Source: a virus. From it: a stretch of 64,000 bases of DNA. The notes under the pieces are model-generated. The model was not told the DNA's origin. It did no database searches and saw nothing but the letters and a program-made list of their open reading frames with translations. The position numbers and the translations under genes were made by a program. The stretch is taken from positions 1 to 64,000 of IMG/VR virus record IMGVR_UViG_3300008113_000479; one strand, 5' to 3'. Of the stretch, positions 1 through 6,431 are shown one piece after another. How positions within the stretch are numbered: position 1 is the stretch's first letter; every line of letters starts with the position of its first letter.

Positions 1-1
1 A

Positions 2-88
2 TTAACAGAGAAAGAAATGTCAGACCTTGTTGATAGTATTAGCGAAATGGAAAACCTATCCGAAACTATACTAGAGGAGTTAGAATAA
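2..88 (+). CDS. C-terminal end of a small acidic protein (partial)
   Basis: The frame is open from the left edge to a TAA at 86-88, giving the last 28 residues of a protein whose start lies outside the window. The visible part is rich in Glu, Ser and Leu and should be helical. The next gene starts at the base after the stop, so the two are probably co-transcribed. No function can be assigned. Confidence 0.6.
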   Translation, partial: LTEKEMSDLVDSISEMENLSETILEELE

Positions 89-358
89 ATGGGACTAAAT
101 ACAGCAATGGACTTGGCTGAGAGTTTTGACTTAGATCAAGCAATACTAATACACTTACAAGGTAATCATTATCCACCCGTACCTGCATCAATGGTACAGC
201 CATGTATCGATGCTATCGATGCTTACTATGAGGACGACTACGATAAGATGATCGTATTACCTGAAGGCGTACTATGGAAGGGCAGAGATCAAGCACCTGC
301 TTCAGCAATCATAGAAGCGCATCACCTAGAAGCGTGGCTACCTGAAACCGACTACTAA
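89..358 (+). CDS. hypothetical protein, 89 aa
   Basis: This 89-residue acidic protein starts with ATG directly after the preceding stop, and the sequence just upstream (GAGGAG) works as a ribosome binding site. It has no signal peptide or membrane segment. The middle is rich in Asp and Tyr (residues 40-55). I do not recognise the family. It ends just before the first copy of the early promoter cassette. Confidence 0.7.
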   Translation: MGLNTAMDLAESFDLDQAILIHLQGNHYPPVPASMVQPCIDAIDAYYEDDYDKMIVLPEGVLWKGRDQAPASAIIEAHHLEAWLPETDY

Positions 359-381
359 TTGTCGGTGGAGGGTGCTATAAT
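359..381 (+). promoter_or_regulatory. early promoter cassette, copy 1
   Basis: TTGTCG at 359-364 is followed after exactly 11 bases by TATAAT at 376-381. The RNA would start near 388 and run into the leader AACGAAAGGA and the ATG at 406. The same element order and 11-base spacing occur at five other places in the left 5.2 kb. The spacer is too short for an ordinary -35 box, so the upstream element is probably an activator or phage-factor site. Confidence 0.6.
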
Positions 382-405
382 ACAAACCTAAACGAAAGGA
401 AACAA

Positions 406-549
406 ATGGAAATCGGACAACTATACACAACCACTAAAAGTGGTATTCAGGGAATTATCAAGGCTATTGATAATCACCCTTCAGGTGTTGCTCGTATCTT
501 GCTAGATGTAAATGGCAAGGAACGCTGGACTAGCGCATCAGTTAAGTAA
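406..549 (+). CDS. small hypothetical protein, 47 aa
   Basis: ATG at 406 lies after the shared leader with AACGAAAGGA, and TAA is at 547-549. The protein starts MEIGQLYTTTKSG and looks like a small beta-rich domain, with GQLY near the N terminus and a basic, Trp-containing end. It sits between two copies of the early promoter cassette, so it is probably transcribed as its own short unit. Function unknown. Confidence 0.65.
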   Translation: MEIGQLYTTTKSGIQGIIKAIDNHPSGVARILLDVNGKERWTSASVK

Positions 550-567
550 TAAGATAAGCAGACTCTA

Positions 568-590
568 TTGTCGGTAGGGTCTGCTACAAT
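568..590 (+). promoter_or_regulatory. early promoter cassette, copy 2
   Basis: TTGTCG (568-573), an 11-base spacer, and TACAAT (585-590) precede a leader with AACGAAAGGA and the ATG at 617. The spacer ends in TCTGC, as in copy 4, so similarity extends beyond the two boxes. Confidence 0.6.
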
Positions 591-616
591 ACAACCAACC
601 TAACGAAAGGAATACA

Positions 617-1039
617 ATGGCAAGAGGCAAAGCAATACAGGTAAAAATCGCAACTGCTAAGGTTATTAAAGCCCTAGAAACAAAGTTAGCAAAGATAGAG
701 GCTGACTACACAAAGCAAGACGAGAACGAAGCCAAATATAAGAAGGCATACGAAAAGTGGCAGAAGGATATTGGCAAATGGGCAGTTGGACAAATTGCCA
801 AAGCACAAAACCTACGCACCAATTATCGTTCTTGGAACACAACTCTTAATGTTGATTTTGATTTAATCATAGATGAGAAAGACTTTCCAAAAGAGCCTGA
901 GCGTAATTATGAGGTAATCCATGTTCATAGTTATCGTGAGATGAAAGAGGAGATAGAGAACGCTATCCGTATCCTTAAAATGACCGATGAGGAAGTAGTT
1001 TCTACTTCTACATACAACGCTATCGCAAGATACTTGTAA
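617..1039 (+). CDS. hypothetical helical protein, 140 aa
   Basis: The ATG follows the shared early leader. Residues 10-70 are dense in Lys, Glu and Ala and read as a long amphipathic helix or coiled coil, and the C-terminal half is mixed. There is no recognisable catalytic motif. A 10-bp hairpin follows the stop within a few bases. It is probably an early host-interaction or accessory protein, which is inference from position and size only. Confidence 0.75.
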   Translation: MARGKAIQVKIATAKVIKALETKLAKIEADYTKQDENEAKYKKAYEKWQKDIGKWAVGQIAKAQNLRTNYRSWNTTLNVDFDLIIDEKDFPKEPERNYEVIHVHSYREMKEEIENAIRILKMTDEEVVSTSTYNAIARYL

Positions 1040-1045
1040 TTAACT

Positions 1046-1070
1046 GGGGGCTAGACAAAATCTAGCCCCC
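1046..1070 (+). terminator. 10-bp hairpin after the 140-aa gene
   Basis: GGGGGCTAGA (1046-1055) pairs perfectly with TCTAGCCCCC (1061-1070) around a CAAAA loop, seven bases after the stop codon. The sequence after it (TATGTTAAAAT) is only weakly T-rich, so it may be an imperfect terminator or an RNA-stabilising hairpin. The TAAAAT at 1076-1081 may be the -10 box of the next gene. Confidence 0.55.
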
Positions 1071-1108
1071 TATGTTAAAATAGTTATCCCTACTAACAAA
1101 GGAATAAA

Positions 1109-1321
1109 ATGCGGTATCGTGTAGAAATCTACGACGCAAACAAAGCTCACGATTTAACTCTTTATTTTAAAGAAAATGTAAATCGTGAAGCAATTACAAA
1201 AGCAGTTAAGCAAAACATAAAACGCTTTCAAGGAACAGTCAAAGCATATGTAGTTGATACAAAAGATAACAAAAAAATATTTGCTGCTTATTTTCCAGAA
1301 GAGATTCATTCTTTAATCTAA
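1109..1321 (+). CDS. hypothetical protein, 70 aa
   Basis: The ATG lies just after AAAGGAATAA, a good ribosome binding site. The protein is small, basic and mixed alpha/beta, starting MRYRVEIYDANKAHDLTLYF. Its candidate promoter (TGTTAAAAT at 1073-1081) lacks the TGTCRGT element of the other early promoters. No family recognised. Confidence 0.7.
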   Translation: MRYRVEIYDANKAHDLTLYFKENVNREAITKAVKQNIKRFQGTVKAYVVDTKDNKKIFAAYFPEEIHSLI

Positions 1322-1327
1322 TAATCT

Positions 1328-1386
1328 TGGGCCAGGTCCTTGCTCCTGGCCCATTTCCCTGCCCGCAAAGCTGTGGGGGCATTTTT
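1328..1386 (+). terminator. tandem terminator hairpins
   Basis: Two hairpins lie in series. TGGGCCAGG (1328-1336) pairs with CCTGGCCCA (1345-1353). Then TGCCC near 1360-1364 pairs with GGGCA near 1377-1381 and runs straight into TTTTT (1382-1386). The second is a good rho-independent terminator for the gene ending at 1321. Confidence 0.7.
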
Positions 1387-1389
1387 CTG

Positions 1390-1420
1390 TTTACGTCAAG
1401 TCCAAATTTTCCCCTGGAAT
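1390..1420 (+). repeat. bipartite intergenic repeat, copy A
   Basis: TTTACG (1390-1395), 17 bases, then CCTGGAAT (1413-1420). A GGGGGCA block lies 8 bases upstream. The same two blocks with 17-base spacing recur at 5086 and 6991, with a 16-base spacing at 7170, and in weaker form at 2647 and 7229. All copies are in noncoding DNA, usually upstream of an early promoter. Confidence 0.55.
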
Positions 1421-1438
1421 GTTTAGTAGTATTGCCAG

Positions 1439-1461
1439 ATGTCAGTCATGTATGCTAGAAT
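1439..1461 (+). promoter_or_regulatory. early promoter cassette, copy 3
   Basis: ATGTCA (1439-1444), an 11-base spacer, then TAGAAT (1456-1461), followed by the AACGAAAGGA leader and the ATG at 1489. It lies 18 bases downstream of bipartite repeat copy A. Confidence 0.6.
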
Positions 1462-1488
1462 AAGGCAACTCAAAACGAAAGGATAAAA

Positions 1489-2505
1489 ATGGCTCATGAA
1501 CTAGAATCACAAAATGGTGTAGCAAGTTTTGCATCATTCCGTGAACCTGCGTGGCATGGTTTAGGTACCGTGTTCACAGAAGAAAAAAATACTAGCGAAA
1601 TGCTAGTTGCTGCAAATCTTAACGGATGGAATGTTAGATTAGAAGATTTAGAAATCCCATCTCAATTAACATCCGATAAAAACTATCAATATGTTGTGCG
1701 TACTAATCCTACGGACAAAACACAAACCGATGTTTTAGGAATTGTCGGTGAGCGCTATGTACCATTGCAAAATGAAGATTTATTTGCATTTGGTGATAAC
1801 ATCCTAGATGGTGGAGGCCGATGGGAGACCGCTGGCTCAATCCGTGGCGGACGTGTTGTATTTGGATCTCTTGCTTTAGAGCGTGAGACCGTGCTCGATC
1901 CTAACGGCGTGGCAGATGTGGTTAAAACATATTTGCTAATTAATACATCGCATGATGGATCAATTGCAATTCAAGCATCCATAACACCCGTTCGTGTTGT
2001 GTGTGCTAATACTCTCAATCTTGCATTGGGTAGCATCAAGAAAAAAGATGGCGTAAAGCAATCTTTCAAAATCCGTCATACACAATCGGCGGAAGGTCGC
2101 ATTCAAGTTGCCCGTGAGACTTTAGGTCTTGCCAATGCATACATGGATAAATTCGACATCATGGCTAAGTTAATGATTGAGACGGAAATTACCGCTCAAC
2201 AATTTAACGAAATCATTCTTGCTGCTTATCCAAAACCTGATAAAGATGTTAAGGGTGCAATCAAGAAATGGGAAAATAAAGTTAATTTAATTAACGATAT
2301 TTATACTGGCGAATATAATCACACAATCGCTGGTAATGCGTGGGGTGCTTTAAATGCTTTAACTGAGCGTTTAGATTGGCATCGCAATGCCCGTGGTACT
2401 AACACTGAAAATATGTTAGCATCTGCAAGCGGTTTTGATCCTGCAATTAACGCAGAAAAAAATCGTTTGTTAAAAGTTGTACAAAATAAATTACAACTAG
2501 TATAA
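1489..2505 (+). CDS. DUF932 / TIGR03299 phage-plasmid protein
   Basis: This 338-residue protein begins MAHELESQNGVASFASFREP and continues with the AWHGLG segment typical of the DUF932 family (TIGR03299, phage/plasmid-like protein). The later segment with VRVVCANTL and the basic run near residue 183 is also typical. The length fits the family. Members are common in actinophages and plasmids, but their biochemical role is unknown. It has its own early promoter cassette and is followed by a GC-rich hairpin, so it is probably a single-gene unit. Confidence 0.85.
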   Translation: MAHELESQNGVASFASFREPAWHGLGTVFTEEKNTSEMLVAANLNGWNVRLEDLEIPSQLTSDKNYQYVVRTNPTDKTQTDVLGIVGERYVPLQNEDLFAFGDNILDGGGRWETAGSIRGGRVVFGSLALERETVLDPNGVADVVKTYLLINTSHDGSIAIQASITPVRVVCANTLNLALGSIKKKDGVKQSFKIRHTQSAEGRIQVARETLGLANAYMDKFDIMAKLMIETEITAQQFNEIILAAYPKPDKDVKGAIKKWENKVNLINDIYTGEYNHTIAGNAWGALNALTERLDWHRNARGTNTENMLASASGFDPAINAEKNRLLKVVQNKLQLV

Positions 2506-2510
2506 ATAAT

Positions 2511-2532
2511 ATGGGGCCCGCAAGGGCCCTAT
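2511..2532 (+). terminator. GGGCCC hairpin after the DUF932 gene
   Basis: GGGCCC (2514-2519) and GGGCCC (2524-2529) form a strong hairpin with a GCAA tetraloop, extended by AT pairs on the outside. It lies between the DUF932 stop and the tRNA. The trailing sequence ATATTCTGG has few T residues, so it may serve as a tRNA processing boundary as much as a terminator. Confidence 0.5.
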
Positions 2533-2537
2533 ATTCT

Positions 2538-2611
2538 GGTCCCATAGATCAATTGGTTAGATCGTTACCCTGTCACGGTAGAGGCTACGGGTTCAAGTCC
2601 CGTTGGGATCG
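2538..2611 (+). tRNA. tRNA-Asp (GTC)
   Basis: A full cloverleaf can be drawn. Acceptor GGTCCCA (2538-2544) pairs with TGGGATC (2604-2610), with one G-T pair. The D arm is GATC...GATC. The anticodon loop CTGTCAC (2570-2576) has anticodon GTC at 2572-2574. The T arm is ACGGG TTCAAGT CCCGT. The discriminator is G2611 and CCA is not encoded, so the tRNA needs end addition. A terminator follows. Confidence 0.93.
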
Positions 2612-2623
2612 CAAGCTGCCCCC

Positions 2624-2649
2624 AGAGCTAAAGGCAACATAGCTCTTTT
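2624..2649 (+). terminator. terminator after tRNA-Asp
   Basis: AGAGCTA (2624-2630) pairs with TAGCTCT (2640-2646), followed by TTTT (2646-2649). Its T run merges into the TTTACG of bipartite repeat copy B. Confidence 0.65.
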
Positions 2650-2677
2650 ACGGCATACATATAAAAAGCCCCAAAAT
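2647..2677 (+). repeat. bipartite intergenic repeat, copy B (diverged)
   Basis: TTTACG (2647-2652), 17 bases, then CCCAAAAT (2670-2677), which differs from the CCTGRAAT block of the better copies. It lies 8 bases upstream of early promoter copy 4. Confidence 0.35.
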
Positions 2678-2685
2678 CCTTGATA

Positions 2686-2708
2686 ATGTCAGTTGACTCT
2701 GCTACAAT
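2686..2708 (+). promoter_or_regulatory. early promoter cassette, copy 4
   Basis: ATGTCA (2686-2691), 11 bases ending TCTGC, then TACAAT (2703-2708), then a leader with CAACGAAAGGA and the ATG at 2734. This promoter lies inside the longest possible reading frame of the next gene. That is one reason to place the true start at 2734 and not upstream. Confidence 0.6.
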
Positions 2709-2733
2709 TGCGACATTCAACGAAAGGAATGAA

Positions 2734-3492
2734 ATGCCTAACTGGGTGTATAACACATTAACTATACAAGGTCCTAAAGACCAAGTAGATTCAATTAAAG
2801 ATAAACTTAATCAGCCATTTGAAGTAATGCATGATAGTTGGAACATGAAGACTATGCAGATGGAAGTAACTAAGTCTACTTATTCTAATCCTGTCTTTGC
2901 TTTTTGGAATATACATTCTCCATTAGAGGATGGTATTACAATGGAAGAATATGTTCAACAACCTGCACGACTAGGACTAGATACAAATTCCCCTGATTGG
3001 TTTGCTAAAGAAGTAGAGCATGCTAAGACTCAGAAAGACTGGTATAACTGGAATACTTCTAATTGGGGAACTAAATGGGATGTTGCTGTATCAGATGGTG
3101 ACGAGTATCCTGATACTGAACTACTGGAGCATATGTCTGATGGTGAGGACCAATGGCTAGTATATAAATATAATACTGCATGGTCGCCTGCCGTCTCTGT
3201 ATTAGTTAAACTATCTAACTTAATTCCGAACTGTGTCCTTACTTTAGAATTTGAAGAGGAGCAAGGCTGGGGAGGAGAATATGAGATTGTAAATGGTGAG
3301 GTTACAACTAAACTAGAATACGAGAATCGCTGCTATGCTTGCCAATCCTTTAATACATTAGATTATTGTGAGGACGGCTGCGGTGAATTCTGCTCAGAAT
3401 GCAATCAAGGTTCTTGGCAAGATGAGGAAGCAATGAAAGAATGTCAGACCCATGGTGTACAATTAGCCACTACCACAACGAAAGGAAACTAA
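2734..3492 (+). CDS. Api92-like (DUF1281-type) protein with C-terminal zinc ribbon, 252 aa
   Basis: The start MPNWVYNTLTIQG is characteristic of Api92/DUF1281-like phage proteins with a ferredoxin-like fold. The frame is open upstream to 2680, but that part contains the promoter, and 2734 is the ATG correctly spaced from CGAAAGGA. The C-terminal part (about residues 205-240) has CxxC, CxxxC and CxxC pairs typical of a zinc ribbon. The role is unknown; a protein- or nucleic-acid-binding part is likely from the zinc site. Promoter copy 5 lies in its last 50 bases. Confidence 0.75.
   Translation: MPNWVYNTLTIQGPKDQVDSIKDKLNQPFEVMHDSWNMKTMQMEVTKSTYSNPVFAFWNIHSPLEDGITMEEYVQQPARLGLDTNSPDWFAKEVEHAKTQKDWYNWNTSNWGTKWDVAVSDGDEYPDTELLEHMSDGEDQWLVYKYNTAWSPAVSVLVKLSNLIPNCVLTLEFEEEQGWGGEYEIVNGEVTTKLEYENRCYACQSFNTLDYCEDGCGEFCSECNQGSWQDEEAMKECQTHGVQLATTTTKGN
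3441..3463 (+). promoter_or_regulatory. early promoter cassette, copy 5 (inside the preceding gene)
   Basis: ATGTCA (3441-3446), 11 bases, TACAAT (3458-3463), then a leader with CAACGAAAGGAAA and the ATG at 3494. The cassette lies within the coding end of the zinc-ribbon gene, so coding and promoter functions overlap here. Confidence 0.55.
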
Positions 3493-3493
3493 C

Positions 3494-3943
3494 ATGGAAT
3501 CAACTGTAATACCTGACACATATAATCCTAATGCCCTTGTACAGTACAAGGTGATTGACGGAGAAACTGTTACATTTCCAATTACAAAAGTAACAGATTT
3601 AGAATGGGTGCTCGAAAACGCTAGACAACGCACTGCCGAGTACTTTAGCCTGCGAAATAAGATTGACGGGCTAAATGATCAAATCATAGAATGGTCTAAT
3701 CCAAACTATGACAAAGATGATGTAATTCGTGAACTCTGCGAATACTTTGATCTTAACCCATCTAAGCAAGTAACTGTAACTGGAACTATATCATTTGAAG
3801 TAACGGTTGATGTTCCATTTAATGAAGTTGAAAACTTTGACGCACATTATTATCTAGGTGATGAATTATCATTAGATTCAAATAGTCATAATGTTGATGT
3901 TAACACATGGAGCATCGAAGACACAGATGTGGATTGGAACTAA
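3494..3943 (+). CDS. hypothetical acidic protein, 149 aa
   Basis: The ATG follows the AACGAAAGGAAAC leader one base after the preceding stop. The protein is acidic. It has a predicted helix around residues 35-60 and a beta-rich segment (TVTGTISFEVTVDVPF) near residues 95-110. No family recognised. Its TAA overlaps the next ATG by one base, which suggests coupled translation. Confidence 0.75.
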   Translation: MESTVIPDTYNPNALVQYKVIDGETVTFPITKVTDLEWVLENARQRTAEYFSLRNKIDGLNDQIIEWSNPNYDKDDVIRELCEYFDLNPSKQVTVTGTISFEVTVDVPFNEVENFDAHYYLGDELSLDSNSHNVDVNTWSIEDTDVDWN

Positions 3944-4182
3944 TGTATTATAAATTAAAAGCAGATTCAATTAAGGCGTTCCATTTTTCTATATGGGACG
4001 CTGAGGTTGGAGGCCTGGATCCTGATTCATATAATCTTGATGCATTGACTTTCGAGATTGGAACTGGTAATATTGAGAAGGTAACTAGATTAATATCTAA
4101 GCACCAACTTAAGGTTTTAATCGAGAGCAAGTATGCTGATAACGAATTAGCGTACAGATATGATAGGATGATAAATGTCTGA
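3943..4182 (+). CDS. hypothetical protein, 79 aa
   Basis: I place the start at the ATG in the TAATG overlap at 3941-3945 (MYYKLKADSIKAF). An in-frame ATG at 3907 would read through the end of the upstream gene. The protein is mixed alpha/beta with no recognised domain. It overlaps the next small gene by 8 bases. Confidence 0.6.
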   Translation: MYYKLKADSIKAFHFSIWDAEVGGLDPDSYNLDALTFEIGTGNIEKVTRLISKHQLKVLIESKYADNELAYRYDRMINV

Positions 4183-4321
4183 TTATAAAGATGGGTTTCA
4201 AGACGGATATAAGTTTGCCCGTGAAGAAATGATTGATAAGTTACGGGAAATTGATATTGCAGATATTGACTCATGGTTATTAGATAGATTATCAGACATG
4301 ATAGAAAGCAATAAACTATGA
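4175..4321 (+). CDS. small hypothetical protein, 48 aa
   Basis: ATG at 4175 opens a 48-residue acidic, helical protein (MSDYKDGFQDGYKFAREEM...). Its TGA at 4319-4321 overlaps the next ATG in an ATGA arrangement. The overlaps on both sides support a translated gene in an operon. Function unknown. Confidence 0.6.
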   Translation: MSDYKDGFQDGYKFAREEMIDKLREIDIADIDSWLLDRLSDMIESNKL

Positions 4322-4506
4322 GCGAATGGATTAAATGCGACAGCTGCCCAGCTCAAGCCAAATACCTGGCTCGTAGTACAGGCGGTGAATTAGCTTTCTG
4401 TTCACATCATAAAAATAAAAATTCAGAGACCCTAGACAAATGGGCCTTTGAAATGATAGAATTAAATAAAACGGAAGAAATACCTCAACTAGAAAAGGCG
4501 GTTTAA
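4318..4506 (+). CDS. DUF7455-like small zinc protein, 62 aa
   Basis: The protein has the pattern CDSCPAQA near the N terminus and ELAFCSHH about 20 residues later. This matches the small actinobacterial and actinophage DUF7455-type zinc-binding proteins. Cys8, Cys11, Cys28 and His30/31 would form the metal site. It overlaps the upstream gene by four bases. The family supports an actinobacterial host; its function is unknown. Confidence 0.7.
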   Translation: MSEWIKCDSCPAQAKYLARSTGGELAFCSHHKNKNSETLDKWAFEMIELNKTEEIPQLEKAV

Positions 4507-4507
4507 A

Positions 4508-4912
4508 ATGGGAGACAGAGCAAATTACGTATTCGTAGACGGAGCGGGTGACACCATATGTCTATATGGGCACTGGGCTGGCTACAACATGCTAGGCAAA
4601 TTGGCGGATGCTGTGATCGCAGCACGTCCTCGTTGGACAGATGAATCATATGCAACACGTATTGCTATTAGCCAATTAATCGGAGACCAATGGAACATGG
4701 AAACAGGCTGGGGTCTTCAAGTAAATTCAATTGGAGATAATGAGCACAAGATTGCTGTTATCAACTGGAAAGATCAGACCTTCTCATTACACGAGCAAGA
4801 CGATCACCGTAACTTAGAGAATAAAGTTTTAGGTATGAAGAATGAAGCAATCTTTACCATGGACCTAACAGCGTTCTGTGAGAAGTATGCGCTAGAAAGA
4901 CTGCTAGTCTAG
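4508..4912 (+). CDS. conserved hypothetical protein, 134 aa
   Basis: The start MGDRANYVFVDGAGDTICLYGHWAGY resembles a group of uncharacterised proteins common in actinophage genomes. It is a soluble alpha/beta protein with many aromatic residues. It starts one base after the preceding stop, after AAAAGGCGG. It ends where the candidate small-RNA promoter begins. Confidence 0.75.
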   Translation: MGDRANYVFVDGAGDTICLYGHWAGYNMLGKLADAVIAARPRWTDESYATRIAISQLIGDQWNMETGWGLQVNSIGDNEHKIAVINWKDQTFSLHEQDDHRNLENKVLGMKNEAIFTMDLTAFCEKYALERLLV

Positions 4913-4914
4913 TG

Positions 4915-4923
4915 TGATATAAT
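4915..4923 (+). promoter_or_regulatory. extended -10 promoter of the candidate small RNA
   Basis: TGATATAAT at 4915-4923 is a perfect extended -10 box just after the stop codon at 4910-4912. There is no clear -35 box and no TGTCRGT element, so it differs from the protein-gene promoters nearby. Transcription would begin near 4930. Confidence 0.5.
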
Positions 4924-4929
4924 TTGATT

Positions 4930-5053
4930 AGGCCCTGTGCCTATTCATAGAATGGTGCATCTATTGGATGCTAAGTAAGGCAGGTTTTTCCTTTCGTTGA
5001 GGTCCTAGCAGCCATTCATCTTAATCCCCCCTTGTCCCAGGGGGGATTTCTTT
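4930..5053 (+). ncRNA. candidate small RNA complementary to the early-gene leaders, about 125 nt
   Basis: No gene fits here, yet the stretch has a promoter in front and a strong terminator behind. Two hairpins can be drawn: CC(T)ATTC/GAATGG near 4940-4955 and GCATC/GATGC near 4957-4971. An unpaired part then contains TTTCCTTTCGTTG (4987-4999). It is the exact complement of the CAACGAAAGGAAA leader before the gene at 3494, and nearly so for the leaders at 406, 617, 1489, 2734 and 5212. An antisense role on translation of early genes is inferred. A leader on the opposite strand is the alternative. Confidence 0.5.
5023..5053 (+). terminator. rho-independent terminator
   Basis: AATCCCCCC (5023-5031) pairs with GGGGGGATT (5040-5048) around an 8-base loop and is followed by TCTTTT. 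It ends the candidate small RNA. Confidence 0.8.
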
Positions 5054-5085
5054 TGCCCTCAAAGAGGAGAGGGTAGCATATTGTC

Positions 5086-5116
5086 TTTACGGAAGTCAAA
5101 TATATTTCCCTGAAAT
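5086..5116 (+). repeat. bipartite intergenic repeat, copy C
   Basis: TTTACG (5086-5091), exactly 17 bases, then CCTGAAAT (5109-5116). It lies about 50 bases upstream of early promoter copy 6. Confidence 0.55.
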
Positions 5117-5164
5117 CTCAAGCTTTGGACATGTGGTGTAAAACACACCTATATTCTATATACA

Positions 5165-5187
5165 ATGTCAGTGGTCTGTTATATAAT
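5165..5187 (+). promoter_or_regulatory. early promoter cassette, copy 6
   Basis: ATGTCA (5165-5170), 11 bases, TATAAT (5182-5187), then a leader with GCGAAAGGA and the ATG at 5212. It drives the run of overlapping small genes from 5212 to 6888. Confidence 0.6.
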
Positions 5188-5211
5188 TAAGGTCCTAGCG
5201 AAAGGATATAT

Positions 5212-5451
5212 ATGGGTTATTCAAATGATAAACCAAGTATGTTTGATGATATGCCTGAACATATTGCAAATGCTATTGTTCAAGAGATATCTGAGGACTT
5301 ATTTGATAGTTGGATATCAGGTCATTTAGACGAAGGTATGTTTATTGCTGACTATGAAATGGCTAGCATGTGCTCTGATGAATCCGTCAAAAAACAATTT
5401 AATGAATATTGGCAAGTCGAACCAGGAGAGGAATACTACATAGAATGTTAG
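5212..5451 (+). CDS. hypothetical acidic protein, 79 aa
   Basis: First gene of a tightly packed operon. ATG is 8 bases after AAAGGA. The product is acidic and mostly helical, starting MGYSNDKPSMFDDMPEH, with no recognised domain. Its end overlaps the next start by seven bases. Confidence 0.7.
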   Translation: MGYSNDKPSMFDDMPEHIANAIVQEISEDLFDSWISGHLDEGMFIADYEMASMCSDESVKKQFNEYWQVEPGEEYYIEC

Positions 5452-5606
5452 GATATACATATAAGGATATACAGGAGTTTGGTACATCATTAACTGTTGC
5501 TATTGATTCCGCCACCGACCCTAGCGTTAAGCAAGGTCTATTAACCATATGGGATTTCTTTGAAGGTCTATTAGCGGAAGGATATGTACAAGGTGAATCA
5601 TACTAA
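5445..5606 (+). CDS. small hypothetical protein, 53 aa
   Basis: I use the ATG at 5445 (MLGYTYKDIQEFG), preceded by CAGGAGAGG. An upstream in-frame ATG at 5409 would duplicate the coding end of the previous gene. The protein is helical and acidic. Function unknown. Confidence 0.55.
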   Translation: MLGYTYKDIQEFGTSLTVAIDSATDPSVKQGLLTIWDFFEGLLAEGYVQGESY

Positions 5607-5607
5607 G

Positions 5608-5751
5608 ATGATTGAATATATGAATATACATCTAATTAGTCTTAATCAAGATAGAGACCCATTAGATAAAAGCCCTGAAGATCTTATATTTTTAGAAGGA
5701 CAAATACATGCAGTTAGACATCTACTGGAGGTAGCAAATGATAATGTCTGA
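5608..5751 (+). CDS. small hypothetical protein, 47 aa
   Basis: ATG at 5608 directly follows the preceding stop, and the frame runs to TGA at 5749-5751. The acidic helical product (MIEYMNIHLISLNQDRDPL...) overlaps the next gene by 14 bases. The packing supports expression. Confidence 0.5.
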   Translation: MIEYMNIHLISLNQDRDPLDKSPEDLIFLEGQIHAVRHLLEVANDNV

Positions 5752-5992
5752 TGAATTAAGCCCACATCTTCAAAAGCTGATAGATATGGGAGAAACGGGA
5801 ACTGATGTCATGCATGGAGAATTAAAAAACTTAATGTATGAATGTGAAACTAGACTATTAGACATTTCTGAGCTACAAGATAATCCTGAATATCAATATT
5901 TATCAGGTAGGCTGGATGCCTTGACAGATATCTATGTTATGACGTATAATTTATCATTCGCTATCAACGAAAGGGCTAAACAACGTGGATAA
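5738..5992 (+). CDS. hypothetical helical protein, 84 aa
   Basis: GGAGG at 5727-5731 is six bases from the ATG at 5738, so I prefer it to the second ATG at 5744. The protein is helical and acidic, with the segment PEYQYLSGRLDALTDIY in the middle. It overlaps the next gene by eight bases. Confidence 0.65.
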   Translation: MIMSDELSPHLQKLIDMGETGTDVMHGELKNLMYECETRLLDISELQDNPEYQYLSGRLDALTDIYVMTYNLSFAINERAKQRG

Positions 5993-6431
5993 TGCAGACT
6001 ATGATCGTGGTGTCAAGATCAAAATGCAATTGGACCAAATAGTAAATACTTTAAATAATATGGATGTAGGAATTCCATTAGTATGGCTATGGTCTTGGGA
6101 TATTATTCGAGATAAGTATCAATCATATGAGACTGTATCTGATTGGAATGAATATGTTGTTAAAGAAGGAGTAACTCTAGATAATATCTGGGAGGAACTC
6201 TGGGGTAACCCGCCTGATCAATTTACATTAGAGTATGGCGCTGAGTACATGGACGAGGCTGTCACGGATTGGATGATCAATAATAATTTCTTGGTCGCCC
6301 TAGATGATGACAACTGGCTTGATGACGAAGACGAAGATTCTGACGAGGAGTCAGATAACACAACTGAATATGGAACGCAAGAATCAGGTTTCAAGGCGGA
6401 GCCTGTCGTATTAGAAGGGTCAACACAATGA
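5985..6431 (+). CDS. hypothetical acidic protein, 148 aa
   Basis: The start is a GTG at 5985 with GAAAGGG about 10 bases upstream. The next in-frame ATG is 12 codons in. The C-terminal third (residues 105-130) is almost entirely Asp and Glu, a feature of DNA-mimic or histone-like partner proteins but not diagnostic. It overlaps the next ATG in an ATGA arrangement. Confidence 0.65.
   Translation: MDNADYDRGVKIKMQLDQIVNTLNNMDVGIPLVWLWSWDIIRDKYQSYETVSDWNEYVVKEGVTLDNIWEELWGNPPDQFTLEYGAEYMDEAVTDWMINNNFLVALDDDNWLDDEDEDSDEESDNTTEYGTQESGFKAEPVVLEGSTQ

Noticed and set aside
2680-2733. Upstream start for the zinc-ribbon gene at 2734
   Set aside because: The extra codons contain promoter copy 4, and the shared leader places the ribosome at 2734.
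4935-5000. Leftward gene using the CAACGAAAGGA sequence on the opposite strand of the small-RNA region
   Set aside because: The first ATG is about 30 bases away and gives only ten codons, no good promoter precedes it, and the strong terminator lies in front of it in that direction.
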